Source of the DNA: Methanobacteriota archaeon
Lineage (GTDB): Archaea; Halobacteriota; Methanosarcinia; Methanosarcinales; Methanosarcinaceae
Length of the DNA: 64,000 bases
Direction: 5' to 3'
Assembly: GCA_023399215.1 (NCBI GenBank)
Contig: JAEWQJ010000058.1
Location: forward strand, 7,602 to 71,601
The position numbers and the translations under genes are program-made. Positions 49,741 through 58,625 of this stretch are shown here, piece by piece. Each line of letters starts with the position of its first letter. Position 1 is the stretch's first letter. The notes under the pieces are model-generated. The model ran no database searches and was not told the origin of the DNA. It was given only the letters and a program-made list of their open reading frames with translations.

Positions 49741-52093
49741 AAATGTCGACATTTTTACTTTTAACTCTAATAAACCAAAAAAGGAGCCAGCTCCTGCCAA
49801 TTCAGGAATGGAAGAAAATGCAGGTTCAAAGGAAAGCCCTGATGAGATAAGAACGAAAAGTCCTGATGAGCCAAGAAAAGAAAGTCTTGCTGAGCTAAGA
49901 AAGGAAAGTCTTGCTGATCCAAGAAAGGAAAATCCTGATGAGATAAGTCCTGAAAACAGGAATATGAGCAAGACAGCAAATTCCTTCGAAGATGCTCCCA
50001 ATCTGGTCACCTCTAATCAGGTTACCTCTATACTCACACCCGATACTGAGGAAATACTGCAAGCTTCATCATCTGATAATCTAAGTAAAGATTGTCAGAA
50101 TGATCTATCAGATCATATTTTAAAAACCGAATCCAATATTGAATCCGGCGTTGAACCCGGTATTGAACCCGGCACTGAATCCGACATTAAATCAGGTACT
50201 GAATCCAATATTGAATCCGACATATTTTCAGGCCCTGACGAAGCAATTTTTAAATCTTCCTCTCTACCCAAAACTGCTCCTGTGTCTAAGAATGCTTCTC
50301 TGTCTATTTCAGATCTATCTCTTGAATCCGAAGTTCTTGGGAGTTCCGGAAAGGAAGATTTCCCATTTGAAGGCTTTGCCGGATGTGATGATAATGTACT
50401 GAAAGCCTCTCCAGTTTCAGAAGCTTTCGGGATTGTCACTACAGGCATAGAACCCCTTGAATTAACTCCTTCAGGAGCTGTAATCACCGGTTACATTACA
50501 TCAGCTCGACGGGATGAGATAAGGCTGGGAACATACGTTGTTGTGCCTTACGAAAACGGAGAAAAACTCTTTGCCAGGGTGGGAAAACTCCAGTACAGGC
50601 AGGAGTTTGTGGTAGATGACGCAACTGAAGTTCATTCAAGGCGCATGCTCAGTGCCCGTGGAAACCCTGTAAATGAAGACGATTACAAGTTTCTTGCCTG
50701 TCTTGATCCGCTCTGTATTCTTTACCGAAAAGCCGAAGGCAAACTCACTCGGCGGATGGCAGACCGGATTCCTCACCCTAACACTCCTATTCTGCCTGTT
50801 ACTGACAGGTTTGAAGTCCAGACAGGGCTTAACATTCCCGAAAATGGGATATTTCTCGGCCACCTGAGTGTAGGAGGCGAGCTTTTAAGAACCAATTCCG
50901 AGCCCGAAACGGTTGCATATTACCTGAGAAACGACTATTCCATGGGCGACCCCCTTATTTTCAGGCATATGCTTATTTGCGGGAGCACAGGGACAGGAAA
51001 AACTTTCCTTTCAAAAAATATCCTCCGCCAGTTCATGAATGAAAGCAACAGGTACAGGCTGCGGGGTTCTCCTAGCAAAGCACGGAAAAATCCCTGCCTG
51101 GTAATTATGGACCCTCAGGATGAGTATTCCCAGTTTTTTGAGGACAACGAAAACCTCACTGAAGACAATAAATTCCGGTTCGAATCCGAAAATGTAACTT
51201 ATGGCCGGGTACTCTCTACAAAGGCTTTCGTGGCAAAAGTCGATGGGCAAAGATACCCTGGGGATAAATCCAGAGCCGAGCAGATTGAATTTACAATTCC
51301 TTTTTCACTTGTAGAACACAATTCCTGGCTTATTGCAGCAGCCGGAATGTCAGAACTCCAGTATATCGGGCTTGAAGTGCTTCTTGGAGATTTCTTCAAG
51401 TCAAGTGTACCCCATACTTACCAGAATTTCATCAACCATATTGAAAATGAAGGTACCCGTTCCTACTATGTTGACAGCGGAAAGCTGCACGAGTCCTCAT
51501 ACGATGGAATTGTAAGAAGAGTAAGAAGTCACTTTTTCTCGAAGGTTTTTGATAGAGATGCGACTTCAATTACTGACCTTGTGGATAAAATCTTCAAACC
51601 AGGGCAGATTTCGGTTTTCCCGACCGAATATATAAGTGCTCCGAGAATTCGCGACCTCATAGTACTCACAATCATGAGCCTGATAGTGGACAACAAATTA
51701 AGTACGACTGGAAAGGAAGCTATTAAAGAAACTCCAATAATTCTTGCACTGGATGAAGCCCATCGATATCTCTCAAATGCAAATGGAGAACATTCTCGCC
51801 TTATTATTTCACGTTTTGCAGATGCAGCTCGTCAGGGCCGAAAAGAAGGACTGGGACTTTTCTTGATCACCCAGGACCCTCAGGATATCGATGATACGGT
51901 TTTCAAGCAGATTAATACGAAACTGATCCTTAACCTCAATAATGACGCAGCTATTACATCTTTGAAAGTTCCGAAAGAATACGAACGGAGAATTCCCTAT
52001 CTTAAGAAAGGACAGATGATAGTTCATTCCCCGGATAACAGTGATATCGTAGAGATAATCGGGCTTTCAAATTGTGTAGTCCGGCATCGGTGA
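49706..52093 (+). CDS. herA: HerA-type hexameric DNA translocase ATPase
   Basis: A 795-residue HerA-like ATPase. The HAS-barrel domain starts near residue 257 (GAVITGYITSARRDEIRLG). Walker A is ICGSTGTGKTFLSK (about 423-436), Walker B is ILALDEAHRYLSNANGEHSR (near 680), and the arginine region is SRFADAARQGRKEGLG. HerA pumps DNA and activates NurA. The first 230 residues are unusual: acidic low-complexity sequence with repeats such as RKESLAELRKESLADPRKEN and ESNIESGVEPGIEPGTESD. This part is absent from typical HerA as I know it. The start overlaps nurA. An in-frame ATG at 49727 may also serve. Confidence 0.86.
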   Translation: MTPGGIRLMKYENVDIFTFNSNKPKKEPAPANSGMEENAGSKESPDEIRTKSPDEPRKESLAELRKESLADPRKENPDEISPENRNMSKTANSFEDAPNLVTSNQVTSILTPDTEEILQASSSDNLSKDCQNDLSDHILKTESNIESGVEPGIEPGTESDIKSGTESNIESDIFSGPDEAIFKSSSLPKTAPVSKNASLSISDLSLESEVLGSSGKEDFPFEGFAGCDDNVLKASPVSEAFGIVTTGIEPLELTPSGAVITGYITSARRDEIRLGTYVVVPYENGEKLFARVGKLQYRQEFVVDDATEVHSRRMLSARGNPVNEDDYKFLACLDPLCILYRKAEGKLTRRMADRIPHPNTPILPVTDRFEVQTGLNIPENGIFLGHLSVGGELLRTNSEPETVAYYLRNDYSMGDPLIFRHMLICGSTGTGKTFLSKNILRQFMNESNRYRLRGSPSKARKNPCLVIMDPQDEYSQFFEDNENLTEDNKFRFESENVTYGRVLSTKAFVAKVDGQRYPGDKSRAEQIEFTIPFSLVEHNSWLIAAAGMSELQYIGLEVLLGDFFKSSVPHTYQNFINHIENEGTRSYYVDSGKLHESSYDGIVRRVRSHFFSKVFDRDATSITDLVDKIFKPGQISVFPTEYISAPRIRDLIVLTIMSLIVDNKLSTTGKEAIKETPIILALDEAHRYLSNANGEHSRLIISRFADAARQGRKEGLGLFLITQDPQDIDDTVFKQINTKLILNLNNDAAITSLKVPKEYERRIPYLKKGQMIVHSPDNSDIVEIIGLSNCVVRHR

Positions 52094-52101
52094 TCGTTAT
52101 C

Positions 52102-52182
52102 AGGTTTGATGATCAACAAGTTTACTGAGGAAATTTTATCGGATTTGATGACCATCAACAAATTTACTGAGAAAGTTCTTCG
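52102..52182. repeat. 40-bp direct repeat after herA
   Basis: Two adjacent units beginning GGTTTGATGATCAACAAGTT and GATTTGATGACCATCAACAA, each continuing TTACTGAG(G/A)AA. No gene. Confidence 0.7.
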
Positions 52183-52302
52183 GCTGTGCAGGACACAGGG
52201 TTCAGACATGATAATAATCGACAGCACGAAAATTTGAAACATTCTAAACTGAATGTGAATTAGGTTGCAAAAGTGAGTTATTGAAAAAAAGTGTAATAAT
52301 CT

Positions 52303-52550
52303 GTTTTATCCCAAAATTATTTCTCTTTTTTAATTTCTTATATCACAATGATCTATCGTATACGGATGACCACCATTTCACTTCAACTTTGAATCTGTTT
52401 CATTTTACAGAATCATTCTACATTACCAAAATGGAGCTTAAATTTACTCAACATTTAATCTTTTGCGTCGCCCACTGCATTATGCGTATTGAACTTCCGA
52501 ATGGTTTTGAATCTGTAGAATCATTTCAGGATACAACACGGAAATTGTCG
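52303..52550 (+). repeat. About 250-nt dispersed repeat, copy 2
   Basis: Partner of 15556-15813 in the same orientation, with conserved blocks spread over the whole length. A reading frame across this copy on the plus strand exists, but the corresponding frame of copy 1 contains a stop. This argues against a protein. Confidence 0.7.
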
Positions 52551-52631
52551 AGGAAGAGGTCTTCCTGTTTGATAAAAAAGAGAAAGAAAAAAGAAAAAAG
52601 AAAGCTGGAAATCCAGCCTTCATCTTCACGC

Positions 52632-53861
52632 TTATGAGGTGCTAAGGTCAAGAGCCTCTGCAACCAGCTCGATGATGTCTTCTACAACAATATCAGATTT
52701 GAGGGCATCACGGCCATCCGAGAGGTTCCTCTTACAGAAGGGGCACGCACTCGAGAGGATATCTGCATTGGTTTCAAGAGCGTCCTTAACTCTGGCTTCT
52801 CCCATTGCCACAGCAAGGTCAGGCATTCCTGCTTTTACACCACCGCCAGCTCCACAGCAGCGCTGGTATTCTTTTGACCTTTCCATTTCAACAAACTTGA
52901 CGCCCGGAATATGGGAAAGCACAAACCTGGGAGCATTAAATACGCCAACGTGGCGGCCAAGGTGACATGGGTCGTGGTAGGTAATCGTCTTGTTGATAGG
53001 CTTCTCCCATTTGATTTTGTCATCTTTTATCAGGTCTGCAAGGAACTGAGTAATGTGAACAACCTCAAAAGGCAATTCTTTGCCAAGAAGCCTGGGCCAG
53101 TCGATCTTTGCAGCACGGAAACAGCCTGCACATGCAAACAGAACCTTTTTAGCACCTTTTTTCTGGAGGGCCTCAACATTGTGTCTTGCAAGTTCACGGG
53201 CCACGTCATTGACATGTACCTGGCCTGTCCTGACAAGGGCTGAGCCGCAACACCATTCTTCTTCACCAAGCATGGTAAACTTAATGCCCAGCTTGTTGAG
53301 CACACGTGATGTTGCAAAGGCCAAAGCGAGCTGATTGTACCCTGCAGTACAGCCAGTGAAATAGACAATTTCTGCTTTGTCTTCGATTTTAACGTCTGGG
53401 GGAACCCAGGCAAGTCTGTCTTTCTGGTCCTTCATGTAAGGGTTATGGTACTGGCCAGTAAGTTTTGGGAACGCATTCTGCTTTCCATAAGGACCTATAC
53501 CTTTCTTTACAAGATTTGTCCTTATAGCTTCCCAGAGTTCCACAGTGTTAATACCTGCTTCACAAACTGTTGCACAGACACCGCATGTGGTACAGCCATG
53601 AACGTCATCTTTAAATTCTTCAAGCTCTGACTGAGGAACTTCCTGTGGACCAAAGAGTTTTGCTTTAATTCCATAGGATTTGTTCATGTACTGCCTCCAG
53701 CGCAGGATCTTGTCTCTTGGAGCTAATCCTGGTTTTCCACCGGAAGCGGAATAAGTCGGACACCATTTTACACACTCACCACAGCGAACACAGGCATCAA
53801 GTTCCATGAGCTGGACTGCGGTAAGATTCTTCGTATCGATTGAAGGGTTACGTTTTGCCAT
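52632..53861 (-). CDS. hdrD: Heterodisulfide reductase subunit HdrD
   Basis: The catalytic subunit (409 residues) of the membrane-bound HdrED complex, which reduces CoM-S-S-CoB with electrons from dihydromethanophenazine, the last step of methanogenesis. Two ferredoxin-type [4Fe-4S] sites are at C24/27/30/34 (CVRCGECVKWCP) and C90/93/96/100 (CTTCGVCATVC). Two CCG domains follow: EEWCCGSALVRTG with FACAGCFRA, then YQRCCGAGGGVK with SACPFCKRN. These bind the noncubane-type [4Fe-4S] active centre. The start at 53861 is set by GGAGG upstream and by family length; 12 further in-frame residues are possible. It follows hdrE by four bases. Confidence 0.95.
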   Translation of the reverse strand: MAKRNPSIDTKNLTAVQLMELDACVRCGECVKWCPTYSASGGKPGLAPRDKILRWRQYMNKSYGIKAKLFGPQEVPQSELEEFKDDVHGCTTCGVCATVCEAGINTVELWEAIRTNLVKKGIGPYGKQNAFPKLTGQYHNPYMKDQKDRLAWVPPDVKIEDKAEIVYFTGCTAGYNQLALAFATSRVLNKLGIKFTMLGEEEWCCGSALVRTGQVHVNDVARELARHNVEALQKKGAKKVLFACAGCFRAAKIDWPRLLGKELPFEVVHITQFLADLIKDDKIKWEKPINKTITYHDPCHLGRHVGVFNAPRFVLSHIPGVKFVEMERSKEYQRCCGAGGGVKAGMPDLAVAMGEARVKDALETNADILSSACPFCKRNLSDGRDALKSDIVVEDIIELVAEALDLSTS

Positions 53862-53865
53862 CTTT

Positions 53866-54645
53866 TTATTCGCCTCCTTTGTTTGCAAGAAGTGCAAGCG
53901 GTATGGCGATTACATGAATATATTTACTGTATGGTATAAATGCGATACAGAAGAGCAGGGAAAATATGGAATGGAAGAGTGCGGCCGGTGGTGCTACTGA
54001 GGGATCAAGCCCAAAGCTCCAGATTAAACCTGTTCGAATTCCATCGGCGATGAAACCGGAAATAGTAACTATGAAAACTACTCCGATTAAGACCCAATCA
54101 TACATAATTGAAGCTTCCCTGACTTCAGAGACAAACAGTCTTCTTACTAGTGCTATAAGGACTCCGATAAGCAGAATATACCCGAAGATATAGTTCGGAA
54201 TGGAGAGCCACCCTCTAAACACTTCAGTGGTGAACGGGAGTTCAATTCCGATCTTTTCGGCAATTTCAACTGAAAACATGAGTCCGGATAGGGCAAAGAG
54301 GGTCATCCAACCCCCAAAAATACATAAATGCATGACCCATCGGAAAGGACTTCTCTTGAGAATTCTCCTCTGGAATATGATATCAAGTACAAGAATCTCC
54401 AGAATAGATTCCCCATGATGATGAGATTCTGCTGTTACCTGCTTCCACCAAGTTTTCAAGAATGTGATTGCACTTCCTTTTTTTCCTTCTTGAGGCTCAA
54501 GAGCATAACCTGTGACTCCTGTCCCCCATTTTTGGAAGGCGGCAATTAGACCATATAAGAAAATCACAAAGGCTAATATAGCCAGTATCATTACCTGGAC
54601 AAACGTCATCCTTAGTGCATCCGAGAGCCCAGAAAAATAAAGCAT
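53866..54645 (-). CDS. hdrE: Heterodisulfide reductase cytochrome b subunit HdrE
   Basis: The membrane subunit (259 residues) that accepts electrons from methanophenazine and passes them to HdrD. About five membrane helices are visible (VMILAILAFVIFLYGLIAAF, WVMHLCIFGGWMTLFALSGL, IFGYILLIGVLIALV, VLIGVVFIVTISGFIADGI, FSLLFCIAFIP). Candidate heme ligands are H in FRWVMHLCIF, H in PPAALFHSIFS and H in YSKYIHVIA. The ATG at 54645 lies 17 nt after GGAGG. An ATT four codons earlier is only five nt from it, so a non-canonical start giving ISEMLYF is possible. It is the first gene of the hdrED unit. Confidence 0.94.
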   Translation of the reverse strand: MLYFSGLSDALRMTFVQVMILAILAFVIFLYGLIAAFQKWGTGVTGYALEPQEGKKGSAITFLKTWWKQVTAESHHHGESILEILVLDIIFQRRILKRSPFRWVMHLCIFGGWMTLFALSGLMFSVEIAEKIGIELPFTTEVFRGWLSIPNYIFGYILLIGVLIALVRRLFVSEVREASIMYDWVLIGVVFIVTISGFIADGIRTGLIWSFGLDPSVAPPAALFHSIFSLLFCIAFIPYSKYIHVIAIPLALLANKGGE

Positions 54646-55020
54646 TTCACTGATAATTTATTCCTCCTATGTATGGACCAAAAACTGGGAATTAATACTG
54701 CTTTTACAATTGTCATGTTACAGAACATCAATGATAGTAAAGACAGAATGATAGCCGTAGCAACTGTCTACATAAGGTTTGTATAGTCTGTTAGTGTTTG
54801 TATCTATTATATTTAAACATTATCTTTATTAATTAACAGATTAAAAAGCCCACTGAATCACAAAAATGAGTTGAGTGAAAGTAATCAAACGGGAAAGAAA
54901 AAAGTGAAAGTATAAAAAATAATATTTAAATTATAAAATAAAAAGTATACAAAAAGATTGTAGAATTCCTTTGGACGGTAAAGTAAGAAACTAAGCGATA
55001 AAAAAGTAAAAAGTAAAAAT
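54646..55020 (-). promoter_or_regulatory. hdrED upstream region
   Basis: 375 nt with no gene. On the minus strand a TATA-like TTTAAATATAATAGA lies near 54805-54820, about 165 nt before hdrE, leaving a long leader. TAGGAGGAATAAATTATC is the ribosome site region. Confidence 0.45.
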
Positions 55021-55068
55021 TCAGGAAAAGATTTTCAAACAACCCTTTTGAAAAAACTGCTTGCCCGC

Positions 55069-55262
55069 AACCCTTTTGAAAAAAGGCTTGACCGAAAACC
55101 CCGAAAAACGTTTGAGTTTGAAAATCTTATATCCAAACCCTATCGGCGTGATCAACCGGCGCAACGGTTGCAGCACAACCCTTTTAAAAAAAGGCTTGAC
55201 CGAAAATCCGAGAAATGTTTGAGTTTGAGAATATTGTTCCCAAACCCCGTTCGGCGTGATCA
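55069..55262. repeat. Two 85-nt direct repeats with internal hairpin
   Basis: Copies at 55069-55153 and 55177-55262 share AACCCTTTT-AAAAAAGGCTTG, ACCGAAAA, GTTTGAGTTTGA, CCAAACCC and TCGGCGTGATCA. A partial third copy begins at 55041 and a stub follows at 55264. CCCTTTT...AAAAAAGG can fold on either strand, with a T-rich side on the minus strand. A minus-strand reading frame crosses both copies with repeated FSVKPFFKRV text; I regard it as non-coding. Confidence 0.8.
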
Positions 55263-55338
55263 CAAGCCTTTTCAAAAAAGTGCTTATCGAGAAATATTGG
55301 TTTAGGTAAAAAGCACCTATGAAAATTAAGAAGGCTTT

Positions 55339-56016
55339 TTACAACCCCACTTCTTCTTTGAATTTCTCAAGCCCGATCTCGTCAATAACTTCTCCGATTC
55401 TTCTGGGCTTGGGGTATTTTTTATAAAAGTTGATTATTTTTTCAACAAGATCCAGAGCCTGCTCTTCGGTGAGGTCTTTTGCCACTATGCTACCAAGTCT
55501 CGGACGGGGTCCTGCACTGCCTCCGACTGATAAAGTAAAGCCTTTTGCTGTACCCATTAGTCCTATATCTTTTATCATAGGTTCGGAGCACGAATTCTGA
55601 CAGCCGGAAACCCCCATTTTGAGTTTGGAAGGAAGCTGCATCCCGTGGTATTTTTCATCTAGTTTTAATCCAAGCCCGACTGAATCCTGTTTGCCTCTCT
55701 TGCAAAACGTAGTGCCTGGGCAAATTTTAACACTGCGGACACAGAGCCCTATAGCAGCTCCGGGTTTTAGATTCAGCTCTCCCCATGCTGCATCCAGATC
55801 TTCTTCTTTTAACCCTACAATTGCAATCCTCTGGGCTGAAGTAATCTTAAGGGCAGCAGCTCCATACTTTTCTGCAATGTCAGCTATTTTTCGAAGAGTT
55901 TCCGGATATACGATTCCTCCAGGAATATGTGGAGCAATTGCATACGTTTCGCCATCTCTCTGCAGAATTGCAGCTTTTTCGGGAAGATCCCCTTTCACAT
56001 ACTCACGACTTACCAT
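55339..56016 (-). CDS. Small siroheme sulfite/nitrite reductase-like protein (group I Dsr-LP type)
   Basis: A 225-residue protein with the siroheme-[4Fe-4S] fold of sulfite and nitrite reductases in minimal form. The cluster/siroheme motif is KICPGTTFCKRG (C-x5-C), then GVSGCQNSCSEP (C-x3-C). TSAQRIAIVGLKEEDLDA and IPGGIVYPETLR are typical of the N-terminal half. Length matches the low-molecular-weight methanogen proteins known as group I Dsr-LP. The physiological reaction is not settled to my knowledge. The ATG at 56016 has GGAGGA nine bases upstream; GTG 56025 is too close to it. The gene is alone, 320 nt before the repeat cluster that precedes hdrED. Confidence 0.82.
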   Translation of the reverse strand: MVSREYVKGDLPEKAAILQRDGETYAIAPHIPGGIVYPETLRKIADIAEKYGAAALKITSAQRIAIVGLKEEDLDAAWGELNLKPGAAIGLCVRSVKICPGTTFCKRGKQDSVGLGLKLDEKYHGMQLPSKLKMGVSGCQNSCSEPMIKDIGLMGTAKGFTLSVGGSAGPRPRLGSIVAKDLTEEQALDLVEKIINFYKKYPKPRRIGEVIDEIGLEKFKEEVGL

Positions 56017-56769
56017 ATTATACACTCCTCCAACTTAACTGATTCAGATTTACTTCAAGATTGTTTAGTTTAATCTTTACTTTGAATTTGCTCGATTTAA
56101 TATATATTTTCAAAGTTTGTTTTATTAGATATCGGTTTCAAAATTTTATTGTTACTTGACCTAGGTTTTGAGAGCATTCTAGGTTTTGAGAGCATTATTT
56201 AACCTAAGACCGGCGTTGAAAATCGAAAGCAAAAGCTAAATTCATAGATCAGAGCCGATCAATTACTAAATCAATTAGCAGACGCAGCAAGTCCTGATTC
56301 AGCTCTCCCTGAAATTAGACCCCCATACAGAAGATAAAGAATCCGATATTCCACCACTTTTCTGGGCTAAATATGTTAGAATCCAGGAACATATTTAAGA
56401 CCCAGAGATTATAGTACTTGAAATAATATAAAACTTCATGCATATTACTTAAAAAAATATAAAACCGTATGCCTGACATAATTATTCAGCATTTCATAGC
56501 TCTACAGAACTTATCATAACATTACAAATATGGTATAGTACTACAGAAATGGGAATTACAGTTAGAGTTTGGCGTAATACCTGGAGTTTAATATAGCTCC
56601 ATAGAACTTTATATAATTCATAGAACTATAATAAAGTCTTAAAATCTTGAACAAATTAACCAGCCGAAGTACGACAAGCAGAGTCATTAGCGATAAAAAA
56701 GAGTTAGCAGTTAAAAATGCCAGTTTAAGAACTTAAAATATGGAAAAAGGATCAGAAGATCCTTTTTTC
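56017..56769. other. 753-nt intergenic region, no gene seen
   Basis: AT-rich. AGGTTTTGAGAGCATTCT is directly repeated at about 56163-56198. Drifting copies of ATAGCTCTACAGAACTT-like words lie between 56498 and 56640. The promoter of the siroheme protein (minus) should be near 56090-56115, where TTAATATATATTTTC occurs. Confidence 0.4.
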
Positions 56770-57153
56770 TTATTGCTGTTTTCTCATCCTTTCCAGGAAT
56801 CCGTTAAGCCCTGCTTTATGCCTGGCTTCATCCAGAGATGCCTTTTCAAAGAAAAGAGCAGCTTTTGTATTGCCTTCCTTCTTGGCTAATTCAGCCGCTT
56901 CAGCTTTCTCAATTTCGGCTTTACTCTCTCCTTCAAACATCATTTCCAGATTTTCAAGAGTTGATTCTTTAACAAGTCCCAGGATTTCAGCTACCTCGGT
57001 GGCATGCCAGGCCTCATCCATGGCGACCTGACGTAGGTAAACCGCAACATCCGGAAATCCTTCTCGCTCAGCAATCTTTGACATTGCGAGATACCAGCCA
57101 ACTTCAGTAGTCTCTCCTTTAAATGTGTTTTTTAGAATTTCGTCAAGAGTCAT
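56770..57153 (-). CDS. Rubrerythrin-like ferritin-fold protein without rubredoxin domain
   Basis: A 127-residue four-helix di-iron protein of the rubrerythrin group. FKGETTEVGWYLAMSKIAE has the first Glu and Tyr. AMDEAWHATEV and LDEARHKAGL are the two E-x-x-H motifs, and an acidic helix lies between them. The C-terminal rubredoxin domain of classical rubrerythrin is absent, as in sulerythrin or erythrin-like proteins. Such proteins reduce peroxide with an external donor, protecting anaerobes. A TATA-like CTATAAAAATGG lies about 40 nt before the start, and GGTGATTC is the ribosome site. Confidence 0.87.
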   Translation of the reverse strand: MTLDEILKNTFKGETTEVGWYLAMSKIAEREGFPDVAVYLRQVAMDEAWHATEVAEILGLVKESTLENLEMMFEGESKAEIEKAEAAELAKKEGNTKAALFFEKASLDEARHKAGLNGFLERMRKQQ

Positions 57154-57312
57154 TGAATCACCATTTCTTTTTTAAAATAACCATTTTTATAGTTTAAACA
57201 TAGAGCAGTCTTTGAATTTAAGGTTTAGCCACAGTTGAGGTCAATACTAGAACTGGATCTTGTGGTTTGATCTCTATCTCGTCTTTCTATCTCGTCTTTC
57301 TATCTTATTGAC

Positions 57313-57391
57313 GAACTTGAGACTAATCGAACTTAAGACTAATCGAACTTAAGACTAATCGAATTTAAGACTAATCGAACTTGAGACTAAT
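57313..57391. repeat. 16-bp tandem repeat, five copies
   Basis: GAACTTAAGACTAATC repeated with few changes. It lies between the divergent rubrerythrin-like and methyltransferase genes. The remaining spacer to 57743 is purine-rich on the plus strand and shows no gene. Confidence 0.85.
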
Positions 57392-57743
57392 ATATTTAGG
57401 AGTAACGTGAGGAGAAATAATACTTCTGAATTCAAACAGTGGAGAAACTACAAAGAAGGAAGAAACAAAAAAGCAAAAGCTAAAACAGGAAAGGACTGAA
57501 ATAGGAAAAAGAAATGACAATAAAACCGAAATAACCACAATAAGACCGAAGAACAATAAAACAGAAGATAATAAGACCAAAGCACACCAAATGAAACCGG
57601 AACACACGGAAAATAATCTGCATGAAAATATATATTGATGAGAAAAATGTACAGGCTGTGAAAACGCAATGCAGAATGTGTGACTGTCTGTATGGAAAAT
57701 GTAATCACACTTGAAAACTGACTTTAAAAAAGGATTGAGAAAT

Positions 57744-58502
57744 TTGTCACTTAAAATTCGTGTAGTACTTGTAGAGCCCATGTATCAGGGAAATGTCGGA
57801 TCTGTTGCAAGAGCAATGAAGAACTTTGGATACAATGACCTGGTGCTTGTAAATCCCTGTAAACTTGAGGGAGAAGCAAGAGCCATGTCATCGCATGCAA
57901 GAGATGTCCTTGAAGGAGCAAGAATTGTCTCAACGCTTGAAGAGGCTGTGGAAGGCGCAGACCTGAGGATAGGGACCACAGGGGTAGCAAGCCTGAAAAC
58001 CGGGGAACACATACGTCTTCCACTCTATACCTCCAGAGAGCTCAAAGAGAGACTGAAAAATTGCAGCGGCACGATTGCAATTCTTTTCGGGCGCGAAGAC
58101 TCAGGTTTCCGGAACGATGAGCTAAAAAGTTTTGATATGCTTTTTACGATTCCAACTTCTGAAATATATCCGATTATGAATCTATCACATGCCGTTGCAG
58201 TGGTGCTTTACGAACTTTCAGATCTGGAAGGAGGGAACAGTCCGCTTGCTGATGGGTTTGATCTCCAGCTTTTATACGAGCATATGGAAAAACTACTGGA
58301 GGAAATCGATTATCCCCCCCATAAAAAAGACAAAACATATCTGATGCTGCGGAGAATATTCGGAAGGGCAGGGCTAACCCCCAGAGAAGTTCAGACTTTA
58401 AGGGGCATAATAAAAAAAACCGAGCGAAAAATGGGATACGCATTAAACGAGCCTGAGAGTCAGGAAACAGAAGTTTCGGCCAGTATAGAAAAGTTCATAT
58501 GA
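57744..58502 (+). CDS. trmJ: TrmJ-type tRNA 2'-O-methyltransferase (SPOUT)
   Basis: A 252-residue SPOUT methyltransferase of the TrmH family, group 1. Motif 1 is EPMYQGNVGSVARAMKNFG, motif 2 IAILFGREDSGFRNDEL, and motif 3 IPTSEIYPIMNLSHAVAVVL, with the knot at its end. TrmJ methylates the 2'-OH of tRNA residue 32 in characterised archaea. A helical C-terminal tail (MLRRIFGRAGLTPREVQTLR) is the usual extra domain. The start is set at TTG 57744 (MSLKIRVVLVEP); an in-frame TTG at 57711 would add 11 residues. The MCM gene follows in the same direction. Confidence 0.85.
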   Translation: MSLKIRVVLVEPMYQGNVGSVARAMKNFGYNDLVLVNPCKLEGEARAMSSHARDVLEGARIVSTLEEAVEGADLRIGTTGVASLKTGEHIRLPLYTSRELKERLKNCSGTIAILFGREDSGFRNDELKSFDMLFTIPTSEIYPIMNLSHAVAVVLYELSDLEGGNSPLADGFDLQLLYEHMEKLLEEIDYPPHKKDKTYLMLRRIFGRAGLTPREVQTLRGIIKKTERKMGYALNEPESQETEVSASIEKFI

Positions 58503-58625
58503 GAATAAACCTGTTCTTACATCAGAATTTGTGATACATATTATTACTTTTTTTTTAAATCCTTTTTTAGACAGAAAACCGTAAAGACAAATGAAAATTT
58601 TACTTAAAGCCAGATAGAGAATGAT

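Noticed and set aside
52281..52637. 118-residue plus-strand reading frame
   Set aside because: It lies over the dispersed repeat; the other copy of the repeat has a stop in the same frame, and the end is a low-complexity Lys/Arg run.
55021..55275. 84-residue minus-strand frame with repeated FSVKPFFKRV text
   Set aside because: It is the translation of two non-coding direct repeats; no start signal and no natural protein character.
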